A stretch of DNA of 26,102 nucleotides, from NCBI GenBank assembly GCA_021464525.1, contig JADRCO010000813.1:1-26102 (forward strand), written 5' to 3'. Made by a program: the position numbers and the translations under genes. Below the pieces are notes generated by a model. The model was not told where the DNA came from. It saw only the letters and a list, made by a program, of their open reading frames with translations, and did no database searches. Shown in pieces: positions 11,702 to 22,560 of the stretch (within the stretch, counting starts at the first letter, position 1; the number at the start of each line of letters is the position of its first letter). The stretch comes from Rhizophagus sp. LPA8_4_AMF. Its lineage: Eukaryota > Glomeromycota > Glomeromycetes > Glomerales > Glomeraceae.

Positions 11702-13866
11702 TTAAAATCGTACTTTTTTATTAATTAAAACAACACGAATGATGCGTTTTATTGAACCTTGTAATAATCCGGAAACGCCATGATCACTTGAATGAGAAAC
11801 AAAGGGAGAAACAGAAGCTATTGTTTTGCTGAACTCCGGATCAGGATGCCATGCAATATCTAATACTTTTTGCCTAAATGAATATATAAGGTTAGTGAAT
11901 TAATAATTTATTTCATTAAAGATAGTTGCCTATTAACCTGTGCCCCGTATGCTTAAATTTCGCGCCTTCCTGCTTATCGTTATTATTTTTATTTATACCC
12001 TCGAAACACAAACAAAAGAAAAATGTAAATTAATAATAGAGTATTATTGGAAAAATGGGAGAAAAGATCGCGATTTACTTCTGTATTCCAAATGATAACA
12101 CTGCAATCATCCGAACAACTGGCAAATAATTCATTGTTATGAGGCGACCAAGATACTTTATTTACGGAACTTTGATGTTGCTTAAAAGTGGATAACGAAG
12201 ATGGCTTTGCAAAAGAAAAAAAAATGATTAATTCTATTATAAATTATATTAATCATAATCTAACTAATATGAATATTTACTTCTGAATTGAACACGTTCT
12301 TCATCTTTCGAGTGTCCCACCATTCAATAATGCCATCTGCACTAGATGTTAATAGATAATGTTCTTTGTGTGGGTTCATGTGACAACTCATAGCCGCTGC
12401 CTTATGTGCTTTTTCCACCTGAAAATCATACATTTGTTTTCACTGAGTTTTTTTTTTTTGATTTAAAAATATATTATTCGATCGACTTACATTTTGGGCG
12501 ATTTTGTTCGTACGATAATCCCAAATAATCACATTTCCTCGACTTGAAGTACAAGATATATTTGTACTATCTTCCTTACAATCACATGATAGGATTTTAT
12601 TTGTAGGATCTTCAGTAATCTTATTTTTATTTCTGGGCATAAGTGCTAAAAAATTACATTAAACAATTTACTTGTTACCAGTATAAAGAAAAATTGCAGA
12701 TAAAGTATATTTTGCTCCAAATAAATTTATATACCACTTTGATTTGATCCTGCTTGATAATCAGCCAAATTCCATAGGGCTAAATATCCATTTTCAGCTA
12801 TAAAAAATATGAAATACTACATGTTTTATATAAAGTATATTAAAACACCGAGTTATTAATTATTCTACTTCACTTACCACCATTAACTACTATTTGTTTG
12901 TTTTTAGCCACACATAATGCTGGCCCGATTATTGATAAGCTACTATCGTCGAGAGCCAATTTAATTTGCGCAGCAGGTCTAAATAAAGTAAAAAATTAAA
13001 CAAATTCATGTGATTTTAAACGATACGGAATAAAATTTACCTTTCATTTTCAGAACGAACTAACGTGTTTTTCAGATCCCATACGTAAATAAATTGCTTT
13101 CCGCTTGTAACAACCTTCTGCGAAGTCAAAAGTCTTATAAAGGTTTTAAAAAATGACTCAAAAACATCAGTGAATTCATCTTTGATTTAATAATAATGAG
13201 GTATTCTAAATTCAAATATACCTTGATTGCTGAAGTGAACAAATTTCATGATGTAAAATTCGTTGATGGAAGTTTATATTCTATATTGTGAAGAGAAGAT
13301 TTAAAAAATATATTTAATAAAACTTATTTGAAGTGACATTTCGCAAATTTAACTTACATCACAACGTTTTACGCTTGTCCTCTTAGCTGACTGAATTGAA
13401 TTTACTAAACCATAATTCAATGGACTACCTTCTGAATACAATTGACATTCTAATATGCTTAAATATGCTTCACTAGTCGTCGTTAGAGCCATGTTGGTTG
13501 CTAAATTAGAATGCTAAATAATTTGTATATGCGAGAATAAAATTTTATCCAAATCATTACGAATAAAAGCACCCACCACTGTAAAGCATGTATTTTGACC
13601 CATTTTCTTCCTGTCTTAATCTTTTTCTTGGTACATCTCCCCATTCAATTGTATAAAATGAGCATGGTTTATTATTCCATTCAGTAAACTGAGAATAAAC
13701 GACATCATATCGAAGTACAATTCTTGATTCCCACGTTGAAGACTTATATAAACACGTGTATTCTCTAATTTTCTGTGCAATAACGAATATGTCAATGACT
13801 TGATTCAAAATTTTTATGGGAATTTTAGCACAAGTTTACCTCGATAGGCAAATTATTATTCATCAT
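11702..13866 (-). CDS. RbAp46/48-like WD40 histone-binding protein (MSI1/HAT2/Mis16 family)
   Basis: Family members bind histones H3/H4 in CAF-1, histone deacetylase, acetyltransferase and Polycomb complexes. The 12-exon model has consistent phases: 13840-13866, 13577-13772, 13358-13500, 13222-13280, 13041-13133, 12878-12978, 12735-12797, 12491-12645, 12281-12418, 12079-12204, 11938-11999, 11702-11873. The product is about 444 aa (ATG at 13866, or 13863 one codon on). The N-terminal helix and YDVVYSQFTEWNNKPCSFYT match the family pattern YDLVxTHALEWPSLT. Blades include FIYVWDL, GYLALWNLAD, GNVIIWDYRT, LLTSSADGIIEWWDTRK, VNKVSWSPHNNELFASCSDD and the family's GHTxKISDFSWNP as GHRQKVLDIAWHPDPE. 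The last blade is odd: after SVS the usual ED...VWQM ending is replaced by a basic tail with no WD. Low family identity suggests a divergent paralogue. Exon 2 uses the donor GTGGGT and is the least certain junction. Confidence 0.85.
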
Positions 13867-14023
13867 GAAGTTGTTTTAACCTAATATTTTCATAGTATTA
13901 TTTAGTTTATAAAAATGTCGATTGATTGCATGGTGCACGGACTCTCATCGTACATACCGTTATTCTATATATAGTAATTTATGGTTTTTTTAACCAACTT
14001 TTGGTATTAATCGTTCTCGTAAA
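13867..14023. promoter_or_regulatory. Short bidirectional promoter, WD40 gene / SET1
   Basis: Only 157 bp lie between the divergent start codons of the RbAp48-like gene and SET1, so the two must share regulatory DNA. A TATATATAG run near 13968 faces SET1 and a TGCATGGTGCA near-palindrome lies near 13927. No factor can be named from sequence. Confidence 0.6.
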
Positions 14024-17000
14024 ATGGAACCCTCAAATCTCGAGTCACAACTCAACATCAAAGAGACTTTTCCAGAATATTTTCCAATTCTTGAAGTAGA
14101 TAACAAATCTAGACTAATTTTAAAGCATTATAAACCACGTCTTAGATCTTTTTCTGCACCAGCTACTTCACATGTTCAACAAGACGATCGTGAAGACGTT
14201 CGGAAAGACGATCAAGAAGATTTTATTATACTTCACGATCCCAAACTTACACCTGAAACATTACAAAGAAGTATAAGTCTTACCCGAAATGGTGATCAAG
14301 TCGGTCTCAGTTCTAATAACCACAACGTTAATTTTCTTGTAATGTTTAATTTTCCAATTTATGTTGATTTTGACAGTTTTATACGTTAGTTACGAAAGTG
14401 TTCCATGTCAGATCCGCGTGGCCCTCTACGAGGTTATGGTAAACGCGTCAATGGAAAAAAACAACGGTATTTAAAGTCATTACAAATCTTAAAGTATGAG
14501 GTAATTATCTATTGTTGATATGTAAATGTATTTATTAATTTTTATATAGATGTTTTATATATATATATATATTATTTCATTTCAACTTAAAAGAGCGATA
14601 ACAACGCAAACAAACCAAAAGAAGCTTCAGTGTTTATATCTCAACTTGATAAATTCGTAACTGAGCGTCAACTTCAAATACCATTTGAGGAATGTGGAAA
14701 TGTACTTTATTGCAAAATTGAAAAAAATCACAATAATAGTCTTGGACTTGCTAGATTAACTTTTTACGAAGAAAATGATTGTGATGCATTGAATGCTGCT
14801 AGAGACTCAATATTTAAATTTAATGGAAAACAATTATTCAATGGTCTACCCATAAAACTAGAACTTGATAATGATGGTTTGTTATTTCCTAAAATCACAT
14901 TGAATTGAAAAATGATTTATTTAATTCTTTTTGTTGTAGGTTCGAAATTAAAAGCGGCCGCTGATGCAATAATTGCTGAAAACCAGCGTTCATTAGAACC
15001 CTTCACTAATAATAAAATGCGTGAACCGTCACCGTTACCTAATGACGATGATATGGAAATAGGCGACGCGCCATCTCCACCTGCTGTAATTGGTTCCGTT
15101 CCCATCACGAAAACTTCAAGTGCATCACAATATTCAGAATCAGACAAGACCAAAAAGAAGTCTGTTCTTTCGATTTCTCACTCTAGAGACTCTGATAATA
15201 GATCACATGCTTCGCCAGAAAAACATGATCAAAAGGTAGAATCAACTCCTAAAAAACCAATCGATGATGATAAAGAGGAAGGCGAAATCGACTCAAATTA
15301 TGAAGACGAATCATTATTTGGACCTATTAGTGGACATTCATCATCTAGGGACAAAGGAAAATGGTTCGAAAGGTATCCTGTTGATTCAAATTCGCAACAT
15401 TTGGATTATAATATACTGACAGTTGTCCCTTCTAAGCGTTCATATGATCAATATATACCTGATTATAGTAATGATCGTAATAGAAATCAAGAAAGACGAA
15501 GGCGTAATTCTTCCAGGGAGAGGTTTATTAGAAACAATCTTACTATAGAGAGAAGTCGTAGTCGAAGTCGAGGCAGAAGTCCTATTGGAAATAGTAATCA
15601 ACAAAGAAGTCGTGATCGTGATTATGGGCGCAGTCGTAACTATGATTCTGTTCGAAACCGAGATCGTGATTCAGTTCAAATTTACAATCGGGATAGTTCT
15701 CGTAGTCATGATCGTGATATTTCTCGAATTCATGATCGTTCTACCATTCGTGATAACGACCGATTCGTTTTTCGTAACAATGATCGTGAAATGATTCGTA
15801 GTGGTCGTGACATTTTTAAAGAAGCTTATTCTGATGACAAAAAATCGGAAGTTAGCGATACACGTGATTACTGGACAACAGAAAAATTTGATGGTACAAA
15901 GAATTCTTCAGTTGAGATTCCGTCAAGAGATCACGCGAAATACAGGAAAAAGTCTCAACTTAATAAGGATAGTTTATCAAAATCACATCCTGTTAACGAA
16001 CCAAAAAATCGTATCCAAAATGACATACCTATGAAGTTTGAAAATAAAGATAATGAGAGAATTGGCCAAATCAATTCCTTGTCGATTAAACGACAAGAAT
16101 CTTCTCATGTTTCGAGATATGAAATTGGGTTATCTGAAGACAAAAGTAATTCAAATTCGAAAAAACCTCTACAGAGAATTAATTCATCAAAGGTTGAATC
16201 TATTGGTAAGCATGTAAATGTTAATCGGCAAATAAAACTTAAGAGTTATCAAAGTAAACCGCAACCAAGTTCAAAAATTTTTGAAGGTTACAGAAAACCA
16301 AATATAAGCGACTGGGATTATTCATCTTCTGATTCTTCAAATGAGACTGATAAAGATCGGAAGAGGATGAAGGCACAAGATGCTAAAAGAAAACCACTTC
16401 CAAAGAATATCGTTTCAGCATCAACAAAGGTTGAAGATAATAAAAAGGTTGATATTGATGAGAAGAAGCGTAACCAAGCGTTGCATCAGAAGAAACTTTC
16501 TCAAAAACAAATATCCAAACCAAATACTCAGAATGTTACTGAGAGCATCACTAAATCTAAAATTTTACGCAAATCAAAGAATGTTGATGCAACAATTTCT
16601 AATATTAATAAAGAAGCTGATATTTCTCTACCTGAATCCATAAAAATAGTACGAAAACAAAAGATTATGCCTATTTCTAATATAAAGACAAATTTAGAAG
16701 CAGGTGGTTCTTCTGACTTGACAAAACAAAAACAGAGTCGCAAATTGAAAGAAGGTGTCACGGCAAATGTAAAAAGTCAACAAAGCAATGATAATATTAG
16801 ACGAATTATTAATCGATCTTCAAATGATGTGATTATTAGTTCCGAGACTAGTGACAGCGATGGTCAATCACGCTATAAACCACACCTTTACGATGAATCT
16901 GCAAACGATGATGATGAATATATTGATAGAGATTATCTTACATCAGGCGATGAAATTACTGATGCATATGATTTGGACATGATTCGGCTTTATCTCGAGT

Positions 17001-18023
17001 TGAATGAAAAGGGCCTAATTGGTAGCGATGGTGAGCCAATAGAATGGTCCGAAAACGAAGAAGAGTTTACTATACGAGTGGGTGGTAAGTAGTATGATAA
17101 CGTGAATAAAAACGTGATTCATACACTACTAATCTTAAATTTATTTTAGATCACGTTGAATCTTTTAAGGATTATGCACCAGATGATGGACCTCATAAGA
17201 CCGGTTGCGCCAGAACTGAAGGCTATTATAAAATACCTCCAGAGGAAAAGCGCAAATATGTTGCATATGGTATACCTGGTACTTCCTACGCAACAGATAA
17301 AGCGCCGGCTCCGAGTTCACGTGCGTCACGTGCCAAACGCCGCGAACTTCAGTCACGTATGGCGGAGTATCAGGATGTAGCAACTGATGCCGATATTCTA
17401 TTATATAATCCACTTAAAGCACGTGAGAAAGAACTTACAATTGCAAAATCTAAGATTCATCATTATGGTCTCTTTGCCTTGGAGCGCATTAAAGCAAATG
17501 AATTCGTTATTCAATATACTGGAGAACTTATACGTCAAGCAGTTGCAGATCTTCGGGAAAGAAAGTATAAAGCTGAAGGCATTGATGGGAGCTATATGTT
17601 TCGTGTTGGAGATGATACCATTATTGATGCCACCAAGATGGGAAATAATGCAAGATTGATAAATCATTCATGCGATGTATGTTAATAGAATAAATATATG
17701 ATATGGTTTTTTATATTACTAACTTTCAAATAATTATTGTACAATTATGAAACATATAGCCAAATTGCAATGCAAAAATTCTTACCATTAAGGGGAAAAA
17801 GAAGATCGCTATATATGCCAAACGAGATATTGAATTTGGAGAAGAGATTACTTATGATTATAAGGTACGTATTTACATAAATCAATAAGAAAGATTTACT
17901 TTTCTATTATTGCTTATTGCTTAATATGTTAACTCATTTTTTCAATTAAAGTTTCCTATAGACAAGCATGACAAAATTCCTTGTCATTGTGGTGCTTCCA
18001 ATTGCAGAGGGTCTTTGAATTAA
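14024..18023 (+). CDS. SET1: SET1 histone H3 lysine-4 methyltransferase (COMPASS catalytic subunit)
   Basis: Methylates H3K4 with S-adenosylmethionine as part of COMPASS in the nucleus. Seven exons, phases consistent: 14024-14326, 14390-14500, 14594-14876, 14940-17084, 17150-17676, 17760-17864, 17952-18023. The product is about 1181 aa (yeast Set1 is near 1080). N-terminal [12 protein letters not shown] is followed by an RRM at about 149-232 ([21 protein letters not shown]). A long disordered middle holds [10 protein letters not shown] and an RS/RD-rich stretch at about 434-525 ([11 protein letters not shown], then [11 protein letters not shown]). The n-SET region carries a Win-type WDR5-binding motif GCARTEGYY (Arg 969) and [14 protein letters not shown] spans about 1042-1158: HHYGLFA, NHSC at 1119-1122, YDYK; post-SET cysteines CHC and NC follow at 1169, 1171 and 1176, ending RGSLN. 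All catalytic landmarks are present. The exon 1/2 junction (donor GTTAAT) is the least conserved; the alternative would be a start at the ATG at 14407. Confidence 0.95.
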
Positions 18024-19789
18024 TATAATGACATGAATATTCTTTCTTTATCAATTTTTTTTCCTTTTCACATAGGATTTAACATAAAAATAATATATAA
18101 ATTGAATACTGTAAAAGTTATCAGATATCTTAGATATATAACTTATAAATTTTCAGGAATAAAGTAAATATCTAATAGTTAACTAATAATAAATTTGTAG
18201 TTGGTAATTATAATATATTTTTTTATATAATTTAAATTTAATTTTTATTTAAAAATATTTGCATATGCAGTTATTGCTAAATATAACTTGTGACTTTATT
18301 TAATAATAAATTTGTGAATTATATAAATATTATATATACTAAAATAAGATGACTATTAAACTCTTTCCACTTGCACTCATGATCATTTTTAATGATAATT
18401 TTTTAATGATTTTTTTATTATTTTTTCTTATTTTTTTAAGCCTCTTAGCAATAAATTTTTATTTTATTCTATTCACTATTTATTTAAATGCAGAATATAG
18501 AACTTTTATTAAGCATATTACTTTATTTTTCTTTTTTTTTAGAACATTTAATTTTTAATTTTTATTTGTTTTCAAGTACTACCAAAATGAATATATAGCC
18601 TACCAGTAAATATATTTACTGTAAAGATTAGATGCTATTATCAAGTGACATCTGAAAGATGGATACCCATTATTTCTAAATAGCTAGTAACTACTTTTTC
18701 TTAAAACAATTTGAAGAGAATAGATAAAGCTTTAGATAATAAGAACTTCCTTTACTTTCTAGTCAATACATATGATTACACAAATAAACTAACCTACTTC
18801 GCAACTTTAAAAAAACTTTAAACTCTCTAGATCTGTGGCAATCTTTAATTTTAGCAGATTGCTGCTTTTTTTTATGCAATTTTGATAAAATTCTGTGCAA
18901 TATTGCAAATGCAGCTATTTACTTTTTTTTTTAATGATATTTTTGCAAAAATCTGCATTAATCTTCAAAATTGCAGATTTATAAAAAACCCTTGTATAAA
19001 ATTCTTTAGAAATTTTCAAACTTTTAATTTAACTTTAATAAGCTTTTATATATATAAACTTCAACAAACTTTATTAAAAAATAATTTTTTACATTATATA
19101 TATATATGTACTTTAAAAAGTATTTTTTTACAGCACTTTTAATTAAAAAATACTTTTTTCTTGCAATATCTGAAGAAATAATCTGTTAACTGAATGATAC
19201 TAAATGACAAAATTCTTGGATATATATCCTTTAAAGTATTTTATTAGATTTCAAAGTTTTGCAAATAAAATTGTTAAATTTTTTGATGGAATTGGCAAAT
19301 TTGTCTAATGTTTAATTAATAATTTGCAATATATAGGAATATTAAATTAAAAAAAAGTTTTTTTGTAAAATACTAAACAATTTTTCTTTTATCTTATTAT
19401 TTTATTATTTCTTTAGCATTTTAAAGGTAATTTTCAAAAAAAATTTTTTTTATAAGTCTAAAAGGTATGGTGTATTTTGAGTTTACTAATTAAATTAAAA
19501 TTTTTGATTATGTGACAAATTGGCAAAATTTAGCAGATTTATAACAAATTTGAAAGTTATTAAAAATTAATAATTATAATCCATATATGATTTTTAATTG
19601 ATTGATAAAATTGATAGAATTAGATTTAGCAATTTACAATTCATATCTGATCTACATTTTAAAATACAAAAAAGTCTGTACTTTAAACTTTTTTCTTCTT
19701 TTACAGTTTTTTATAAACCATTAAAATAATAATTTTTTAAAAAAATTTTTTTTTTTATTATTTTATAAAATAGAATTTATATCTGTTAT
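18024..19789. other. A+T-rich non-coding stretch
   Basis: Several open frames of 60-90 codons exist (for example near 18349 and 18882) but translate to low-complexity Phe/Leu/Ile/Asn strings expected from poly-AT DNA. Short words GCAGATTT, TGCAAATGCAG and TTGCAATATTGC recur in both orientations around 18840-18990 and 19500-19570, suggesting decayed repeat ends. No gene is supported. Confidence 0.55.
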
Positions 19790-20245
19790 CCATTAAAAAA
19801 TGAATATCTGCAGATATTCAGATATTTAAGTTGAACTGATACAGAATTTTGGATATCCAGATAATCTGTCAAATATTTGAATATTATCTGTTAAAAATAA
19901 CTCAAATCAATTTTATAATACCAGCCAGAATTATACTGAAATATTTTTTTTTGGAAAATTTATACTATACAAGATTTTAAAAAGAAAAATTTTGATTATT
20001 AGAAAAATAGTTTTTGTGGAATGGCTATTACCAAAAATGAAAATAATTATCTTATAAAAGTATGTGTAATTCTGGTCAGAATTATAAATTTGACCTGAAT
20101 TAATCTGCAAAAATAATTGGATATCCAGATAATTTAGGATATTTGAGTAGTATTCAGATTATCTGTATAATATTTGAATAAATTAGCTAGTTATCCAAAT
20201 AGATAGATAACACAAAAATTGGATATCCAAATAAACAGATATAAA
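19790..20245. repeat. GGATATCC / CAGATAATCTG palindromic word cluster
   Basis: Variants of one self-complementary motif recur: TGAATATCTGCAGATATTCA near 19800, TTGGATATCCAGATAATCTG near 19850, TGGATATCCAGATAATTTAGG near 20120, TCAGATTATCTG near 20155 and TTGGATATCCAAATAAACAG near 20218. Copies are imperfect and irregularly spaced. The cluster ends about 130 bp before the first coding-like segment of the Plavaka-like remnant, so it may be that element's terminal region. The same ATCCAGATAAT core appears in the hairpin at 11452-11476. Confidence 0.6.
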
Positions 20246-21450
20246 TTTTATTGTAAAGTCATTTTTTAATATCTAAACTTTATTTTTTTTTATTGTTAAT
20301 TTTTTAGATACACTCTGGACTTTTGGATATTATACCTTTTTTCTTTAGAGATATATCTTAGACTTCTTAAAAAATATAGAAGTATAAGTAGAAGAAGATG
20401 ATAATGATAATAAAAAATATAGCAGTGAAATGGATATAAGAAGTAATCAAAGTAATGAATATGAAAAAAGTAATCAAAGTAGTAAATATGAAAATGATAA
20501 AATTGAAATAATTATATTACTTCAGATTATTCTTTTTAAAGTTTTTAAGAAAAAACTCAGATATACTAACTCATTTGGCTTACAATTTTAGGTGGAAGAT
20601 GATATAGTACAAAATATATCATTTGACAGTATTGGAAGTGTACAAAGTATCGAAAGTACACAAAGCAATTTAATATCAAAGATGGGCTTTAAAGATAACT
20701 TTGAAAATATATTAGATTCATTTGAAGAGCCTGAAATTTATGAAGAATCTAAAAATCCTAATTTTAAAACTTCTACAGAATTTCCTAATGAAGCTTATAA
20801 AGATTTAATGTTATTAGTAATAAAATATAAAATAAACAATAAAGCTGATAATGAAATAATACGCTTTTTTAATAAACATTCAAATCTTATAGAATCATTA
20901 CCATTACCAAAAAATATCGAACAGGGATGAGCATTTATGAATAACATAAAGTTTTCTAATTTAGAATTTAGTAAAGTTCTCATAACAAAACATAAAGATA
21001 AAGATTATTTCTTTATTATCAAAACTTAATACAGTGCATCAAAAATATCCTAGCTATTCCTGATATAATACAAAATTTTGTGTTATCTTACGAAAACTAT
21101 AAGGTAAATGGGTAAATATTAGTTAATTCAATAATTTAAATAATATTTATTTTAATTTAATATTATTTTAATTATTAGAATACTTTAATTTCATTTTACT
21201 TTTTGTAAATTTATTGTATTATTTTAGCATTATTATCAATAAACATGATCACGCCTTTTAAAAGAAAAAAAAAAAAAAATTTAATATTTTAATGTATAAT
21301 GGAGAAAGTATTTATGGAGAACAAAACACTGGAAAATGGTGGAAAACTACGCAAAAATCTTTATCTACTGGTTTCAAATTATTATCAATTATTTTATATT
21401 CAGATGCAACAACTACAGATATATTAGAAAAAAGTCAATTAAATCTGATA

Positions 21451-21736
21451 TCTCTAATATAATAATTGTTTTTGTGTGTAACTGTAACGTTTAGAATACT
21501 AATTTATACATGTATTACCGTAACGTTTAGATTACTTATTTATACATGTGCAACTGTTACCATTGTTTATGAATTTATACACGTGTTAGTAACTGTTCCA
21601 TATGTTCCATGGTAACCATGACATTTTAAAAATAAATTTTAAATGCGTACTGGAACATTTTTTAAGATAAATTTTATATATAAATATTAAAAATAACTGC
21701 ATTTTTGCCATTGCAAAGCAACGGGTCAACGGCTAA
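21451..21736 (+). mobile_element. Non-autonomous Helitron-like insertion, 286 bp
   Basis: The insert begins TCTCTAATATAATA, close to the classical Helitron 5' end TCTCTACTA. It ends CTAA, matching the CTRR rule, and sits between A (21450) and T (21737). A perfect 5-bp hairpin (TTTGC at 21704-21708, GCAAA at 21713-21717) lies 15 nt before CTAA. Reading across the interval from 21450 to 21737 continues the transposase frame (NLIYIILGNI, then AKQLLGYLPIL further on), which fixes both boundaries. No target-site duplication is needed, as expected for Helitrons. It has no reading frame, so it would have moved with proteins supplied elsewhere. Confidence 0.7.
21478..21600. repeat. Tandem subrepeats inside the Helitron-like insert
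   Basis: About three copies of a 33-37 bp unit follow each other: GTAACGTTTAGAATACTAAT then TTATACATGT; GTAACGTTTAGATTACTTAT then TTATACATGT; and a more diverged copy ending TTTATACACGT. The copies become less similar from left to right. Confidence 0.6.
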
Positions 21737-22185
21737 TATATTATATTAGGTAATATTCAAATATAGTGTCATAATAAATAGAATGCAAAACAACTTTTGG
21801 GATATTTGCCAATTTTAGAAGCTGCAAATAAAGATCTGGTCTGTGAAACCTTTCATAAATCTTTACATCATTTACTAGAACTGATTATTTTATTAAAAGA
21901 TAATATAGACCTTTTTATAAATAATGAAAATAACTGGTTTTATTCTAGAGTTTCAACTATTATTGCAGATTGGCTAAAGGCTGCAAGTTTATATTTAGTT
22001 TATAAATCCTCCAGTTTAAGCCTCCTATATCCCTCCTGTTTAGTTAAAAGGGACAATCTTGCAAATATAAACTTATCGGTTAATGATGTAATACTAAGAA
22101 CTTATGATAAAATGCATAAACATTTTAAAAATGATACACAAAAATCTATTTGCATAGAATCTGTGCCTAATTTTTTTGGAGATTG

Positions 22186-22560
22186 CTGTAAAACACTTGT
22201 CAAAATGGGTCTAAATTGACCAGAAATTGAATGTCTGATTTTAGGTCAATTTGGGAATAAAGAGGTCTGATTTGTTGATTAAAATAAAAGCTCTGATTGG
22301 CAGCCAATCGACGCCACTTGGCAAAAATTCGGCATTCTGATTTTAGTCAAATTTATCTGAATTTAGTTTAACATAATGCCGATTTTCATCTGAATTTAGT
22401 TTAATTTAATGTTTAGTTTAATGCCGATTTTTTATTTAATTTTACAGTATTTTAATTATATATTTTAAATTTGCATTTACAATTTCTATAAATAATAAAA
22501 AACTACAAAAATAAAATCTATTATCTACTGCCAAAACAAAGCCAAAAAAATAAAGAAAAA
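22186..22560. other. Spacer between transposase remnant and right-hand array
   Basis: This contains repeated ATCTGAATTTAGTTTAA words (22351-22420) and a perfect inverted repeat GATTGG-CAG-CCAATC near 22284-22298, which gives CCAAT boxes on both strands. No coding segment was recognised. Confidence 0.45.

Larger units (their letters stand above)
20380..22185 (+). pseudogene. Decayed Plavaka/KDZ-like transposase
   Basis: Plus-strand fragments align by eye to a transposase family common in glomeromycete genomes. Near 20380-20500 is an acidic, Asn/Ser-rich stretch. 20592-20930 contains FPNEAYKDLMLLVIKYKINN and HSNLIESLPLPKNIEQG, then a stop. About 21010-21105 reads IPDIIQNFVLSYENYK. 21290-21450 contains GESIYGEQNTGKWW and LLSIILYSDATTTD. 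21785-22185 contains AKQLLGYLPILEAANK, ETFHKSLHHLL, NWFYSRVSTIIADW and ESVPNFFGD. Stops, an A+T-rich gap at about 21106-21290 and a 286-bp insertion break it. It stops before the catalytic C-terminal part seen in intact relatives. The family name is from memory of similar proteins; a profile search against Plavaka/KDZ transposases would test it. Confidence 0.7.

Noticed and set aside
15585..16643. Several overlapping alternative frames within SET1
   Set aside because: They arise from the biased RS/RD- and Lys/Asn-rich codons of SET1 exon 4.
18349..19142. Small open frames of 69-86 codons
   Set aside because: Low-complexity Phe/Ile/Leu/Asn translations expected by chance in poly-AT DNA; no motif or signal.
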